NCBI GenBank assembly: GCA_023451375.1 | Contig: JAEXZS010000072.1 | Span: 1 to 16,069 of the forward strand | Length of the DNA stretch: 16,069 nt | Direction of reading: 5' to 3' | From: Pseudomonadota bacterium | GTDB taxonomy: Bacteria; Pseudomonadota; Alphaproteobacteria; Caulobacterales; Caulobacteraceae | Program-made: the position numbers and the translations under genes | Shown here: piece after piece, positions 7,421 through 16,069 of the stretch | Layout of the letters: each line of letters starts with the position of its first letter | How positions within the stretch are numbered: the first letter of the stretch is position 1 | Notes under the pieces: model-generated | Database searches by the model: none | What the model saw: only the letters and a program-made list of their open reading frames with translations | What the model was told of the DNA's origin: nothing

Positions 7421-8929
7421 GTGAGTTCTAAGCAGCGGGTGGCTGAAACGATGGTTGGGGGCGCGACGGCGATGGCGAATGGGGCGGGCAGGTCGGGTCT
7501 GACGGATCTGGACCGCATCTGGAGCGAGGCTTCGGTGCGCCTGCGGGCCGAGATCGGCGACGGCCCCTTCAACTCCTATGTCGCGCCGTCGGCGGTCCGT
7601 ATGGACGCCTCGGGCCAACTGATCCTGGTCACCCCCACCGCCTACGCCCGCGACTGGGTGCGCAAGAATGCGCTGCGTCGCATGAACGAGCTGTGGCTGG
7701 GCCTCGACGGCCTGAGCCGCCGCCTCGACGTGCGCTGCCGCGCCGAAGTGGGCTCGGCCCCGCCGGCCGCCGCCCGCGCCGCCGGCGGCAATGTCGTCGA
7801 CGCCACACCCCGTCTGGCCGCGCTTTCGTCTCCGGGCATGGCCGCCCCGACCGTGGCCCCCGTCGCCGACGGCGCCCGCGCGGTGCGCGCCGCCGGCCTG
7901 CAGGAGCGGCTGACCTTCGACAGTTTCGTGGAGGGGCAGGGCAACGCCTTCGCCCTGGCGATCGCCCGCCAGGTCGCCAGCTGGGCTGACGGCCACTTCA
8001 ACCCCGTCTTCTTCTGCGGCCCCTATGGCTACGGCAAGACCCACCTGCTGAACGCCATCGCCTGGGAGGCGCAGCGCCTGCGGCCCGAGGCCAAGGTGGT
8101 CTATCTGACCGCCGAGCGCTTCCTGTCGACGTTCGTCAAGGCGATGCAGGACCGCTCGACCGCCGCCTTCAAGGAAAGCCTGCGCTCGGCCGACATGCTG
8201 CTGCTGGACGACGTCCAGTTCGTCGGCGGCAAGGCCTCGACCCAGGAAGAACTGCTGTCGACGCTGACCGCCCTGATCGAGGACGGCAAGCGCGTCGTCT
8301 TCTCGGGCGACCGCCCGCCGATGGCCCTGACCGAAGTCGAGCCGCGCCTGCGCAGCCACCTCGCCGCCGGCCTGACCTGCCCGGTCGAGGCGGGCGACCG
8401 CGAGCTGAAGATCGCCGTGGCCCGCAACCGCCTGTCCGCCCTGTCCGCCCTCGGCGTCGTCCAGGGCGAGGCGCCTTGCGAAGTGCTGGCCCATCTGGTC
8501 GACCGCACCCCCGGCTCGATGCGCGAGTTGGAGGGCGCGGTGAACACCCTGGCCGCCGCCGCCGGATCGCGCCTGTCCGCCGTCACGGTGGACGAGGCCG
8601 CCGTCCTGCTGGGCGCCGCCCTGCGCGGCGGGCCCGAGCGCCGCATCACCGTCGACGAGATCCAGAAGACGGTCGCCGACCACTTCAACCTGAAACAGGC
8701 CGATCTGCTCAGCGAGCGTCGTACGCGCTCCGTGGCCCGCCCGCGCCAGATCGCCATGTATCTGTGCAAGCAGAACACCACCCGCTCCTATCCCGACATC
8801 GGCCGCCGCTTCGGCGGGCGCGATCACACCACCGTCCTGCACGGCGTGCGCAAGATCGAGGAGCTGATGCCCAAGGACGACCAGATCGCCCGGGACGTCG
8901 AAGCCCTGACGCGGAAGCTGCGGGGCTAG
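7421..8929 (+). CDS. dnaA: Chromosomal replication initiator protein DnaA
   Basis: This is the AAA+ initiator that binds and melts the origin and recruits helicase; 502 residues from GTG 7421. Domain I is about residues 30-105 and a linker follows. The AAA+ core has Walker A GPYGYGKT at 200-207, Walker B LLLDDV with Asp263/264, and sensor 2 Arg368 in GSMRELEGA. The C-terminal DNA-binding domain has the signature DIGRRFGGRDHTTVLHGV (459-476). In the box RLRSHLAAGL (309-318), His313 occupies the place of the E. coli arginine finger Arg285. An in-frame stop is at 7391-7393. GTG 7421 is the first usual start after it, but ATG 7451 (492 aa) or 7472 are possible, since none has a good Shine-Dalgarno. 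The sequence is clearly Caulobacter-like. Confidence 0.96.
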   Translation: MSSKQRVAETMVGGATAMANGAGRSGLTDLDRIWSEASVRLRAEIGDGPFNSYVAPSAVRMDASGQLILVTPTAYARDWVRKNALRRMNELWLGLDGLSRRLDVRCRAEVGSAPPAAARAAGGNVVDATPRLAALSSPGMAAPTVAPVADGARAVRAAGLQERLTFDSFVEGQGNAFALAIARQVASWADGHFNPVFFCGPYGYGKTHLLNAIAWEAQRLRPEAKVVYLTAERFLSTFVKAMQDRSTAAFKESLRSADMLLLDDVQFVGGKASTQEELLSTLTALIEDGKRVVFSGDRPPMALTEVEPRLRSHLAAGLTCPVEAGDRELKIAVARNRLSALSALGVVQGEAPCEVLAHLVDRTPGSMRELEGAVNTLAAAAGSRLSAVTVDEAAVLLGAALRGGPERRITVDEIQKTVADHFNLKQADLLSERRTRSVARPRQIAMYLCKQNTTRSYPDIGRRFGGRDHTTVLHGVRKIEELMPKDDQIARDVEALTRKLRG

Positions 8930-8936
8930 GGAGACG

Positions 8937-8970
8937 GGTGGAGAAATCTGTGAACGGCTTTCTCCGCCTT
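8937..8970 (+). terminator. Weak terminator or attenuator after dnaA
   Basis: GGTGGAGAAA (8937-8946) pairs with TTTCTCCGCC (8959-8968), a 10-bp stem with one U-G pair and a 12-nt loop. Only TTCCTT follows, so termination would be partial and some dnaA transcripts may continue into dnaN. Confidence 0.4.
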
Positions 8971-8972
8971 CC

Positions 8973-9000
8973 TTGCCCTCCACGCCTGATCCGCTAGTGT
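8973..9000 (+). promoter_or_regulatory. dnaN promoter candidate
   Basis: TTGCCC (8973-8978) and TAGTGT (8995-9000) are spaced by 16 bp, the -10 lying in GCTAGTGT. A GAGTC site (CcrM target) is at 9027-9031, in the predicted leader. The -10 is degenerate, but its place 54 bp before the dnaN ATG, after a hairpin, supports a separate start for dnaN. Confidence 0.45.
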
Positions 9001-9053
9001 CCAAGGCCATTTAACCGCGGCCGTTCGAGTCGGGCCGCGCCGGGCGAGACGAC

Positions 9054-10172
9054 ATGCAGCTTACGATCGAACGTTCCGCGCTCCTCAAGGCCCTGGGCCA
9101 CGTCCAGAGCGTGGTCGAACGCCGCAACACCATTCCGATCCTGTCCAACGTCCTGCTCAGCGCCGGACGTGACCGCCTGGCCTTCGCCGCCACCGACCTG
9201 GACATGGAGATGGTCGACGAGGCCGAGGCCCAGGTCCAGGTGGAAGGCCAGATCACCGCGCCCGCCCACACCCTGTATGAAATCGTCCGCAAGCTGCCGG
9301 AAGGCGCCGAGGTCTCGCTGCTCTATTCGGGCGACGATCCGCGCCTGGTCGTGGCGGCGGGCCGGTCGCGCTTCAACCTGCCGGTGCTGCCGGCGGGCGA
9401 CTTCCCCGTCATGTCGACCGAGAGCGCCGGGGCCTCCTACGTTCTGCCCAAGGAAGATCTGGCCCGGCTGATCGACAAGACCCGCTTCGCCGTCTCGACG
9501 GAGGAGACCCGCTACTATCTGAACGGCCTCTATCTCCACACCGTCGCCGAACAGGGCGTGCCGCTGCTGCGCGCGGTGGCCACCGACGGCCACCGCCTGG
9601 CCCTGGCCGAGACGCCCGCGCCGGAAGGCGCCGCCGGCGGTCCCGGCGTGATCGTGCCGCGCAAGACCGTGGATCAGGTCCGCCGCCTGCTGGACGACAC
9701 CAACGGCCCGGTCGAGGTCCAGGTCTCGGCCCAGAAGATCCGCTTCCAACTGGGCGAGGCCAGCCTGACCTCGAAGGTCATCGACGGCGCCTTCCCCGAC
9801 TATCTGCGCGTCATCCCCAAGGGCAACGACAAGCAGGCCGATATCGACAACGCCCTGTTCGCCAAGGCCGTCGACCGCGTCGCCACCATCTCGGCCGAGA
9901 AGAGCCGCTCGGTGAAGCTGGCCTTCGACAACGATCGGGTGAAGCTGACCGTGCGCAACATGGAGGCCGGCCAGGCCGAGGAAGAGGTCGAGATCGGCTA
10001 TTCCGACGAACCGTTCGAGATCGGCTTCAACGCCCGCTACCTGCTGGACGTCGCCGGCCAGATCACTGGCGAAAACGCCGCCTTCCGCTTCGCCGACCCG
10101 GCCTCGCCCACGCTGGTCCTCGATCCGGGCGACCCGGGCGTGCAGTACGTGCTGATGCCGTTAAGGGTGTGA
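9054..10172 (+). CDS. dnaN: DNA polymerase III subunit beta (sliding clamp)
   Basis: This 372-residue protein forms the dimeric ring clamp that tethers DNA polymerase III and other partners to DNA. The start MQLTIERSALLKALGHVQ, the segment RRNTIPILSNVLL (about 23-35), ATDGHRLALAE near the middle and the terminal YVLMPLRV are all characteristic. The length matches the family's three equal domains of about 120 residues each. ATG 9054 is the standard start, though only a weak GCGAGA precedes it. It follows dnaA by 124 bp. The next genes on the strand are the GIY-YIG gene and recF, with no clear terminator in between. Confidence 0.97.
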   Translation: MQLTIERSALLKALGHVQSVVERRNTIPILSNVLLSAGRDRLAFAATDLDMEMVDEAEAQVQVEGQITAPAHTLYEIVRKLPEGAEVSLLYSGDDPRLVVAAGRSRFNLPVLPAGDFPVMSTESAGASYVLPKEDLARLIDKTRFAVSTEETRYYLNGLYLHTVAEQGVPLLRAVATDGHRLALAETPAPEGAAGGPGVIVPRKTVDQVRRLLDDTNGPVEVQVSAQKIRFQLGEASLTSKVIDGAFPDYLRVIPKGNDKQADIDNALFAKAVDRVATISAEKSRSVKLAFDNDRVKLTVRNMEAGQAEEEVEIGYSDEPFEIGFNARYLLDVAGQITGENAAFRFADPASPTLVLDPGDPGVQYVLMPLRV

Positions 10173-10182
10173 CTTAAATCCG

Positions 10183-10210
10183 ATCATCCCGGCGAAAGCC
10201 GGGATCCAGT
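10183..10210 (-). repeat. REP-like palindrome, left copy
   Basis: The 28-bp unit contains a perfect 8-bp stem, ATCCCGGC (10186-10193) and GCCGGGAT (10198-10205), closed by a GAAA tetraloop, and ends in CCAGT. Read on the minus strand it matches the right copy at 10541-10568 in 25 of 28 positions. It begins 10 bp after the dnaN stop. Palindromes of this kind are, as I recall, scattered widely in alphaproteobacterial genomes. Confidence 0.85.
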
Positions 10211-10235
10211 GCTTTCGTTCTCACCGGGGGCTGGC

Positions 10236-10522
10236 GTGGCGTTCTACACCTACATCATCGCCAGCCGACGAAACGGAACACTGTATACAGGATCGGCCGA
10301 CGATCTCGTCCGCCGCATGGCGGAACACAGGGACCAGGTGCGCGCCGGCTTCGCGCGCAGGTACGGCGTCGCCCACCTGGTCTGGTACGAGGTTCATGAA
10401 ACCCGCGCCGCCGCCTTCACCCGCGAACGCCAGATCAAGGAATGGAACGGGTCTGGAAGCTGGAACTGATCGAGCGCAAGAACCCGGCATGGGCGGATCT
10501 GTTTCCCACATTGCTCGGCTAG
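10236..10522 (+). pseudogene. GIY-YIG endonuclease (COG2827/UPF0213 type), frameshifted
   Basis: From GTG 10236 the frame reads MAFYTYIIASRRNGTLYTG, a typical start for small GIY-YIG proteins, with GGGGG 5-6 nt upstream. An in-frame GTG at 10209 lies inside the flanking repeat and is unlikely. The catalytic core is present: Tyr4/Tyr6, YTG at 17-19, Arg27, and Glu64 in RERQIKEW. After residue 71 the frame runs into GSGSWN and stops at 10467-10469, giving 77 residues. Reading from 10448 one frame over restores the family tail RVWKLELIERKNPAWADLFP and continues to TAG at 10520-10522. One missing base near 10446-10451 explains this; the repaired protein would be 95 residues. A hairpin (GCTCGGC 10513-10519 with GCCGAGC 10528-10534) holds the repaired stop in its loop. 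The truncated form may still fold, so 'pseudogene' is provisional. Confidence 0.75.
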
Positions 10523-10540
10523 ATCGTGCCGAGCGAAAGG

Positions 10541-10568
10541 ACTGGGTCCCGGCTTCCGCCGGGATGAG
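10541..10568 (+). repeat. REP-like palindrome, right copy
   Basis: TCCCGGC (10547-10553) pairs with GCCGGGA (10558-10564) around a TTCC loop, in the same ACTGG...GATGA frame as the left copy but in opposite orientation. The three differences from the left copy are at the 6th, 16th and 28th positions. The copy ends 9 bp before the recF start codon. Confidence 0.85.
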
Positions 10569-10577
10569 CGGAATATT

Positions 10578-11699
10578 TTGATCACCTCCCTCGCCCTCAC
10601 CGACTTTCGCTCCTACGCGGCCGCGCGGCTGGACCTCGCGTCCGGCCCCGTGGTGCTGCACGGGCCGAACGGGGCGGGGAAGACCAATCTGCTTGAGGCG
10701 ATCAGCCTGCTGACGCCCGGCAAGGGGCTGCGGGGCGCGACCGCCGTCGAGATGGGCCGGCGCGAGCCGGGCGAGGCGACCGGCCGCCCTTGGGCCGTCA
10801 GCGTCGAACTGGATGACGAGACGCGGCTGGGCACCGGCGTGCCCGGTCTTGGAGCCGTTCGCCGCATCGTCCGCATCAACGGCGAGACCGCCCAGCCCGG
10901 TCGGCTGCTGGACCACCTGCGACCCGTCTGGGCCACGCCGGAGCAGGACCGGCTGTTCTCGGACGCCCGCGCCGAGCGGCTGAAGTTCTTCGACCGCCTG
11001 GTCTTCGCCGCCGATCCCGACCACGCCGCCAGCGTCTCGGTCTATGAAAAGGCGCTGCGCGAACGCCTGCGCCTGCTGAACGACGCCCAGGAAGGCCGGG
11101 AGGCCGACCCCGTCTGGCTGGACGCGCTGGAGATACGCCTGGCCGAGGCCGGCGCCCGCGCCGCCTTCGCCCGCGTCGCCGCCCTGCACGCGCTTCAGGC
11201 CGCCATCGACGCGCGCGACGACCGACCCTTCCCCCAGGCCGATCTGGGCCTGGCCGGAGAGGCCGAACGGATGGCCGAACAGGGGGCGGAGGAGGCCGAG
11301 GTCGTCGCCGCCCTGCGCGCCGGCTTCGCCCGCGCCCGCGCCCGCGACGGCGCCGCCGGCCGCTCCCTGTTCGGCCCGCACCGCACCGACCTGACCGCCA
11401 TCCACCGCGAGAAGAGCCGCCCCGCCGCCGAAGGCTCCTCCGGCGAGCAGAAGGCCCTGGTCCTGAACCTGATCCTGGCCCAGATCGCCCGCCTGGCGGA
11501 CCAGCCCGCGGCCCCGATCCTGCTGCTGGATGAGGCCCCCGCGCATCTGGACGAACGCCGCCGCGCCGCCCTGTTCGACGAGATCGCGGCCCTGAACCTC
11601 CAGGCCTTCATGACCGGCACCGAACGCGCTCTCTTCGCCGGTCTCGACGGCCGCGCCCAGTTCGTCCGCGTCTCCGGCGGCACGCTGGAGGACGGCTAG
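10578..11699 (+). CDS. recF: DNA replication/repair protein RecF
   Basis: This 373-residue SMC-like ATPase helps load RecA at gaps in damaged DNA. The N-terminal Walker A is GPNGAGKTN at residues 29-37. The ABC signature SSGEQKAL is at 287-294, followed by Walker B LLLDEAPAHLD at 315-325. FGPHRTDL (265-272) is also typical of RecF. Length is normal. The start is TTG 10578 (ITSLALTDFRSY follows, as in the family); the only nearby ATG (10564) is out of frame, and there is no good Shine-Dalgarno, only GAGCGG about 7 nt upstream at the edge of the repeat. I see no promoter between dnaN and recF, so recF probably depends on dnaN transcripts crossing the GIY-YIG unit. Confidence 0.95.
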   Translation: MITSLALTDFRSYAAARLDLASGPVVLHGPNGAGKTNLLEAISLLTPGKGLRGATAVEMGRREPGEATGRPWAVSVELDDETRLGTGVPGLGAVRRIVRINGETAQPGRLLDHLRPVWATPEQDRLFSDARAERLKFFDRLVFAADPDHAASVSVYEKALRERLRLLNDAQEGREADPVWLDALEIRLAEAGARAAFARVAALHALQAAIDARDDRPFPQADLGLAGEAERMAEQGAEEAEVVAALRAGFARARARDGAAGRSLFGPHRTDLTAIHREKSRPAAEGSSGEQKALVLNLILAQIARLADQPAAPILLLDEAPAHLDERRRAALFDEIAALNLQAFMTGTERALFAGLDGRAQFVRVSGGTLEDG

Positions 11700-11726
11700 G
11701 ATTCCGCGCGGAAATCCTCGCTTTTT
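11699..11726 (+). terminator. Possible recF terminator
   Basis: GGATTCC (11699-11705) pairs with GGAAATCC (11710-11717) with one bulged A and a GCGC loop, starting in the recF stop codon. A run of five T (11722-11726) follows four bases later. The stem is short, so termination is probably incomplete. Confidence 0.4.
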
Positions 11727-11747
11727 CGTCGGAATTTCCTATATGTT
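11722..11747 (+). promoter_or_regulatory. Possible gyrB promoter
   Basis: TATATG at 11740-11745 (in CTATATGTT) is a good -10 candidate in an AT-rich patch. The only -35 candidate is TTTTTC (11722-11727), poor and only 12 bp away. GATTC sites (CcrM target) flank it at 11700-11704 and 11779-11783. The remaining leader to the gyrB ATG is about 95 nt, with no clear Shine-Dalgarno. Confidence 0.3.
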
Positions 11748-11842
11748 GCGGGCTTCGGCGCGGTGAAGTTCCGTCGTCGATTCGAGCGCCCGGCGCGGCG
11801 CTCCATCCCCGTCCCGGTCGGGACTTCAGAGCCAACGATTTC

Positions 11843-14278
<2,436 letters not shown>

Positions 14279-14283
14279 GTTTG

Positions 14284-14311
14284 AAAAGCGGCCGGCCGCC
14301 TCAGCGGCCGC
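14284..14311 (-). terminator. Terminator between gyrB and the convergent secreted-protein gene
   Basis: CGGCCGC (14293-14299) pairs with GCGGCCG (14304-14310) around a 4-nt loop; a second register pairs 14288-14293 with 14306-14311. On the minus strand the stem is followed by TTTT (14284-14287), so it best terminates the minus-strand gene, whose stop codon lies in the loop. It has no T-run on the plus strand but could still slow gyrB transcription. Confidence 0.5.
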
Positions 14312-14747
14312 GTCCACTCTCGATGAAGGCCGCGATGGTCGGATAGGGCGTCGCGCCCGCGGGCCGCATGTCCTCGCAGGCGAAGGACAGGATGCTGGCG
14401 TAGAGCGTTCCCTCGCGCGCCGGGTCCCACGAGGTCTCCTCGGTGTAACGGTCGGTCTCGGAGCCGTCCGGGCCATAGCTGATCGTGGCGCCGGAGCGGA
14501 ACTGCTTGTCGCCGCAGCGTACGGCCACCTCCTCCATCTCATGACCCCGCTCCGCCGCGTCCTCGCCCAGCGGCACGCGGGCCAGGCGGGTGTTGGCCAC
14601 CCCGTCCGTCGGGGTCAGCGTGTCGAGGTCCACCAGATAGGCGGTGCGGTCGGTCGATGAGAATTGCGCCCAGCTCTCGGCCTTCGCCGGCGCGACGATG
14701 GCGATCGCCAGGATCGCCCCCTTCATGATCGTCGTGAGTCCGCCCAT
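14301..14747 (-). CDS. Small secreted protein, possibly surface-adhesin E-like
   Basis: A 148-residue protein with a signal peptide (MGGLTTIMKGAILAIAIVAPAKA, cleavage near 23). The start at 14747 is preferred over the internal Met8 because AGGGAGGG lies 7 nt upstream. The mature part opens SWAQFSSTDRTAYLVDLDTL, has one Cys in EEVAVRCGDKQF and another in ILSFACED near the C-terminus, and probably forms one disulfide. This pattern (early Trp, a YLVD strand, two spaced Cys, SYGPDG between) resembles the surface-adhesin E family, but I cannot confirm membership. It is likely periplasmic or surface-exposed. It is downstream of the OmpA-like gene on the same strand but behind that gene's terminator, so it probably has its own promoter, which I could not identify in 14748-14830. 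Confidence 0.7.
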   Translation of the reverse strand: MGGLTTIMKGAILAIAIVAPAKAESWAQFSSTDRTAYLVDLDTLTPTDGVANTRLARVPLGEDAAERGHEMEEVAVRCGDKQFRSGATISYGPDGSETDRYTEETSWDPAREGTLYASILSFACEDMRPAGATPYPTIAAFIESGRGR

Positions 14748-14830
14748 GCCATTTCCCTCCCTATGAGCGAAGGGAGTTCACACCCGGGCGAGCGAAAGTT
14801 CAATGACCCACGTTCGTCGGCTCGCGAACG

Positions 14831-14856
14831 AAAACGGCCGCCCCGAGGGACGGCCG
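14831..14856 (-). terminator. Rho-independent terminator of the OmpA-like gene
   Basis: On the minus strand a 9-bp GC-rich stem with one U-G pair (arms 14848-14856 and 14835-14843, CTCG loop) is followed directly by TTTTCGTTCG. It begins 24 bp after the OmpA-like gene's stop codon. Confidence 0.8.
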
Positions 14857-14880
14857 CTTCCATCGGCTTCCGCGCTCAGC

Positions 14881-15453
14881 TTACGTCAGGACGACGATGG
14901 CGACGCGGCGGTTCTGGGCCCGACCCTCACGGGTGTTGTTCGGCGCCACCGGCTGGGCTTCGCCGTACGAGATGGTGGCCATCCGGTTCAGGGCGATGCC
15001 CTGCATGCTCATGAAGCGTCGAACCGCTTCGGCGCGCTGGGCGCCGAGTTCTTCGTTGTGCTTTTCATCCCCCGTGGCGTCCGTGTAGCCCTGGATCTCC
15101 AGGTAGACGTTGCGGTTCTCGCTCTTCAGCCGCTGGGCCAGTTCGGCCAGCCGCCGCTCGGCCTCGGGCGAAAGCGCCGAGGCGTCCGTCGGGAACTTCA
15201 CCGAGTCGTCCGACAGGACGACCTGGTAGAGGAATTTGCCTTCCGCCAGCTTGTGGGCGGCGTTGGCCCGTTCCAGCGCCTGGCCGGCCGTGCCTTCGAC
15301 CTGGGTGACGCGGCCATCGACCTCCATCACCCGGTTGTCCACCACCTCCACCTGATCGCGCACGAAACGATGGCTGGCGCAGCCGCTGGCCGCAAAGCCG
15401 AGGGCGATGAGGGCGCCGCCGACGACCGCCGTCCTAAGTTTCGATCTGCTCAA
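14881..15453 (-). CDS. OmpA-family peptidoglycan-binding lipoprotein
   Basis: This 190-residue protein has a lipoprotein signal peptide with lipobox ASGC and acylated Cys25. A short heptad-like stretch follows (about 30-72, RDQVEVVDNRVMEVDGRVTQVEG), then an OmpA-like domain (about 78-188). In that domain YTD at 123-125 and Arg140 (GAQRAEAVRRF) match the Asp and Arg that bind diaminopimelate in peptidoglycan, and AQNRRVAIVVL closes the fold. It should anchor the outer membrane to the cell wall, like Pal or the OmpA tail. The start is TTG 15451-15453, supported by AAGGAG 7 nt upstream; no ATG is available at the right place. It is not next to tol genes here, so I do not call it pal. Confidence 0.88.
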   Translation of the reverse strand: MSRSKLRTAVVGGALIALGFAASGCASHRFVRDQVEVVDNRVMEVDGRVTQVEGTAGQALERANAAHKLAEGKFLYQVVLSDDSVKFPTDASALSPEAERRLAELAQRLKSENRNVYLEIQGYTDATGDEKHNEELGAQRAEAVRRFMSMQGIALNRMATISYGEAQPVAPNNTREGRAQNRRVAIVVLT

Positions 15454-15779
15454 GTCCTGTCTCCTTCTTGCCGGGGCGCCACTCCCAGGATCGCCCGGAT
15501 TACAGCTACGAGCGACGACAAGGCGGAGTAATGGCCTGGTTTGGGCGAGAATCGTTCAGCTTTGCCATATGAAGAACGGCTCGGTTGCACGATTATTGTT
15601 CTTTGTGGAACCCGGCGGCGGTCTGGACCGTTAGGCCGCGCCAGAGGGCGAAGCTTGGCGCGGACGTCGCTTCATCTATCGTCGGTACGATGCCGTTCAT
15701 CGCCTTCAGGTGTTCGCCATCATACTGACGCGCGCCGCTGATCCTCATCACGACGTCGAGAATATTTTCCGGAGTCGGG
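15454..15779. other. 326-bp stretch without a convincing gene
   Basis: This lies between the divergent OmpA-like and TonB genes and should hold both promoters. It is less GC-rich than its surroundings around 15540-15610. A minus-strand frame from ATG 15748 to TAA 15593 would encode 51 residues (MRISGARQYDGEHLKAMN..., ending GFHKEQ), with no visible Shine-Dalgarno and no family I recognise; longer versions overlap the TonB gene. GANTC sites are at about 15549 (GAATC) and 15773 (GAGTC). I see no strong promoter, repeat or hairpin. Confidence 0.4.
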
Positions 15780-16069
15780 ATGGGCGGTCCCTCGCGTGAG
15801 CGGAAGGAAGGCGGCGGCGGGCGTCGTGGGCGGTTCGCGGGCGGTCGCTGGCTGGTCGCCGGAACGGTGGTCGTCGGTCTGGAGGCGGCGCTGATCCTGG
15901 GTCTGGCCTGGGTTCCGCCCGAGACCTTCGACCTGCCCATTGAGCCGCCGATCATGGTCAGTCTGGTCGATCCGCCTCCGCCGCCGCCCGCACCGCAGCC
16001 GGAACCAGCCGAGGCGCCGGCCCCGGCCGAGGCGGCCCCGGAGGCCCCGGCGCCGCGCGTGGCCCCTCC
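15780..16069 (+). CDS. TonB-family energy transducer, N-terminal part (partial)
   Basis: The frame opens at ATG 15780 with GGAG 5 nt upstream and stays open to the window edge (96 full codons). A basic, Gly-rich cytoplasmic start (residues 1-23) precedes one membrane segment at about 24-45 (WLVAGTVVVGLEAALILGLAW). After MVSLVDPPPPPPAPQPEP comes a Pro/Ala/Glu-rich stretch, as in the periplasm-spanning part of TonB. TonB couples the ExbB/ExbD proton motor to outer-membrane receptors such as the one at 1174-3834. The C-terminal receptor-contact domain is outside the window. A Glu (residue 35) sits in the middle of the membrane segment, roughly where TonB proteins usually have a His. No exbB or exbD is visible. 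Confidence 0.75.
   Translation, partial: MGGPSRERKEGGGGRRGRFAGGRWLVAGTVVVGLEAALILGLAWVPPETFDLPIEPPIMVSLVDPPPPPPAPQPEPAEAPAPAEAAPEAPAPRVAP

Larger units (their letters stand above)
10183..10568 (+). mobile_element. Candidate palindrome-flanked GIY-YIG element
   Basis: A 386-bp unit is bounded by two inverted copies of a REP-like palindrome and holds a single GIY-YIG endonuclease gene on the plus strand. It sits between dnaN and recF, genes that are often adjacent. I see no obvious target-site duplication at the edges. The layout recalls RAYT/REP systems, in which a nuclease gene is flanked by inverted palindromes, but with a different nuclease fold. Mobility is an inference; the repeats could also be independent insertions on either side of a resident gene. 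Confidence 0.4.

Noticed and set aside
7390..7431. CTG-initiated leader peptide after the ACAGGAG in the dnaA leader
   Set aside because: CTG starts are very rare and the 13-codon frame has no supporting features.
7220..9010. Long minus-strand frame (596 aa) opposite dnaA
   Set aside because: It lies wholly opposite dnaA, has no family motifs and is rich in Gly, Ala, Gln and Val, as expected for the shadow of a high-GC gene.
10209..10235. GTG at 10209 as start of the GIY-YIG gene
   Set aside because: It lies in the flanking palindrome and adds residues absent from the family; GTG 10236 has a G-rich ribosome site and gives the usual MAFYTYI start.
10221..11546. Minus-strand frame (441 aa) across recF and the GIY-YIG unit
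   Set aside because: It crosses two recognised plus-strand genes and a repeat, and shows no motifs.

Overview
The window looks like a high-GC alphaproteobacterial chromosome from the Caulobacterales, probably Brevundimonas or a close relative. The evidence is Caulobacter-like DnaA features (GPYGYGKTH Walker A, RLRSHLAAGL box, GSMRELEGA sensor 2), GANTC sites (the CcrM methylation target) clustered in promoters, TonB receptor and transducer genes, and strong GC bias at third codon positions. The genus is inferred from these features; no search was run.

Positions 1-6533 hold envelope and signalling genes. The 3' end of a UDP-glucose 6-dehydrogenase gene is followed one base later by a UDP-glucuronate epimerase, so together they probably make UDP-galacturonate for surface polysaccharide. 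Converging on them with no spacer is a TonB-dependent receptor with a Gly/Arg-rich insertion in its barrel. Upstream of the receptor, on the same minus strand, is a hybrid histidine kinase with a large periplasmic helical-repeat sensor region.

Positions 6534-14278 are the replication core, all on the plus strand: rpsT, dnaA, dnaN, a small GIY-YIG nuclease gene, recF and gyrB. The rpsT and dnaA promoters share the layout GANTC - 4 bp - TTGACC. dnaA has a predicted leader of about 160 nt with a perfect 10-bp hairpin. I see no DnaA boxes there, so the region next to dnaA does not look like the origin.

The most unusual item lies between dnaN and recF. A GIY-YIG endonuclease gene, broken by one apparent base deletion, is flanked by two inverted copies (25 of 28 positions identical) of a REP-like palindrome. 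The right copy ends 9 bp before the recF start codon, which is a TTG. The unit resembles a palindrome-plus-nuclease mobile element.

Positions 14279-16069 hold a secreted 148-aa protein and an OmpA-like lipoprotein, both on the minus strand and each with a clear terminator. After a 326-bp stretch without a convincing gene comes the 5' part of a TonB energy transducer gene, which runs off the window.
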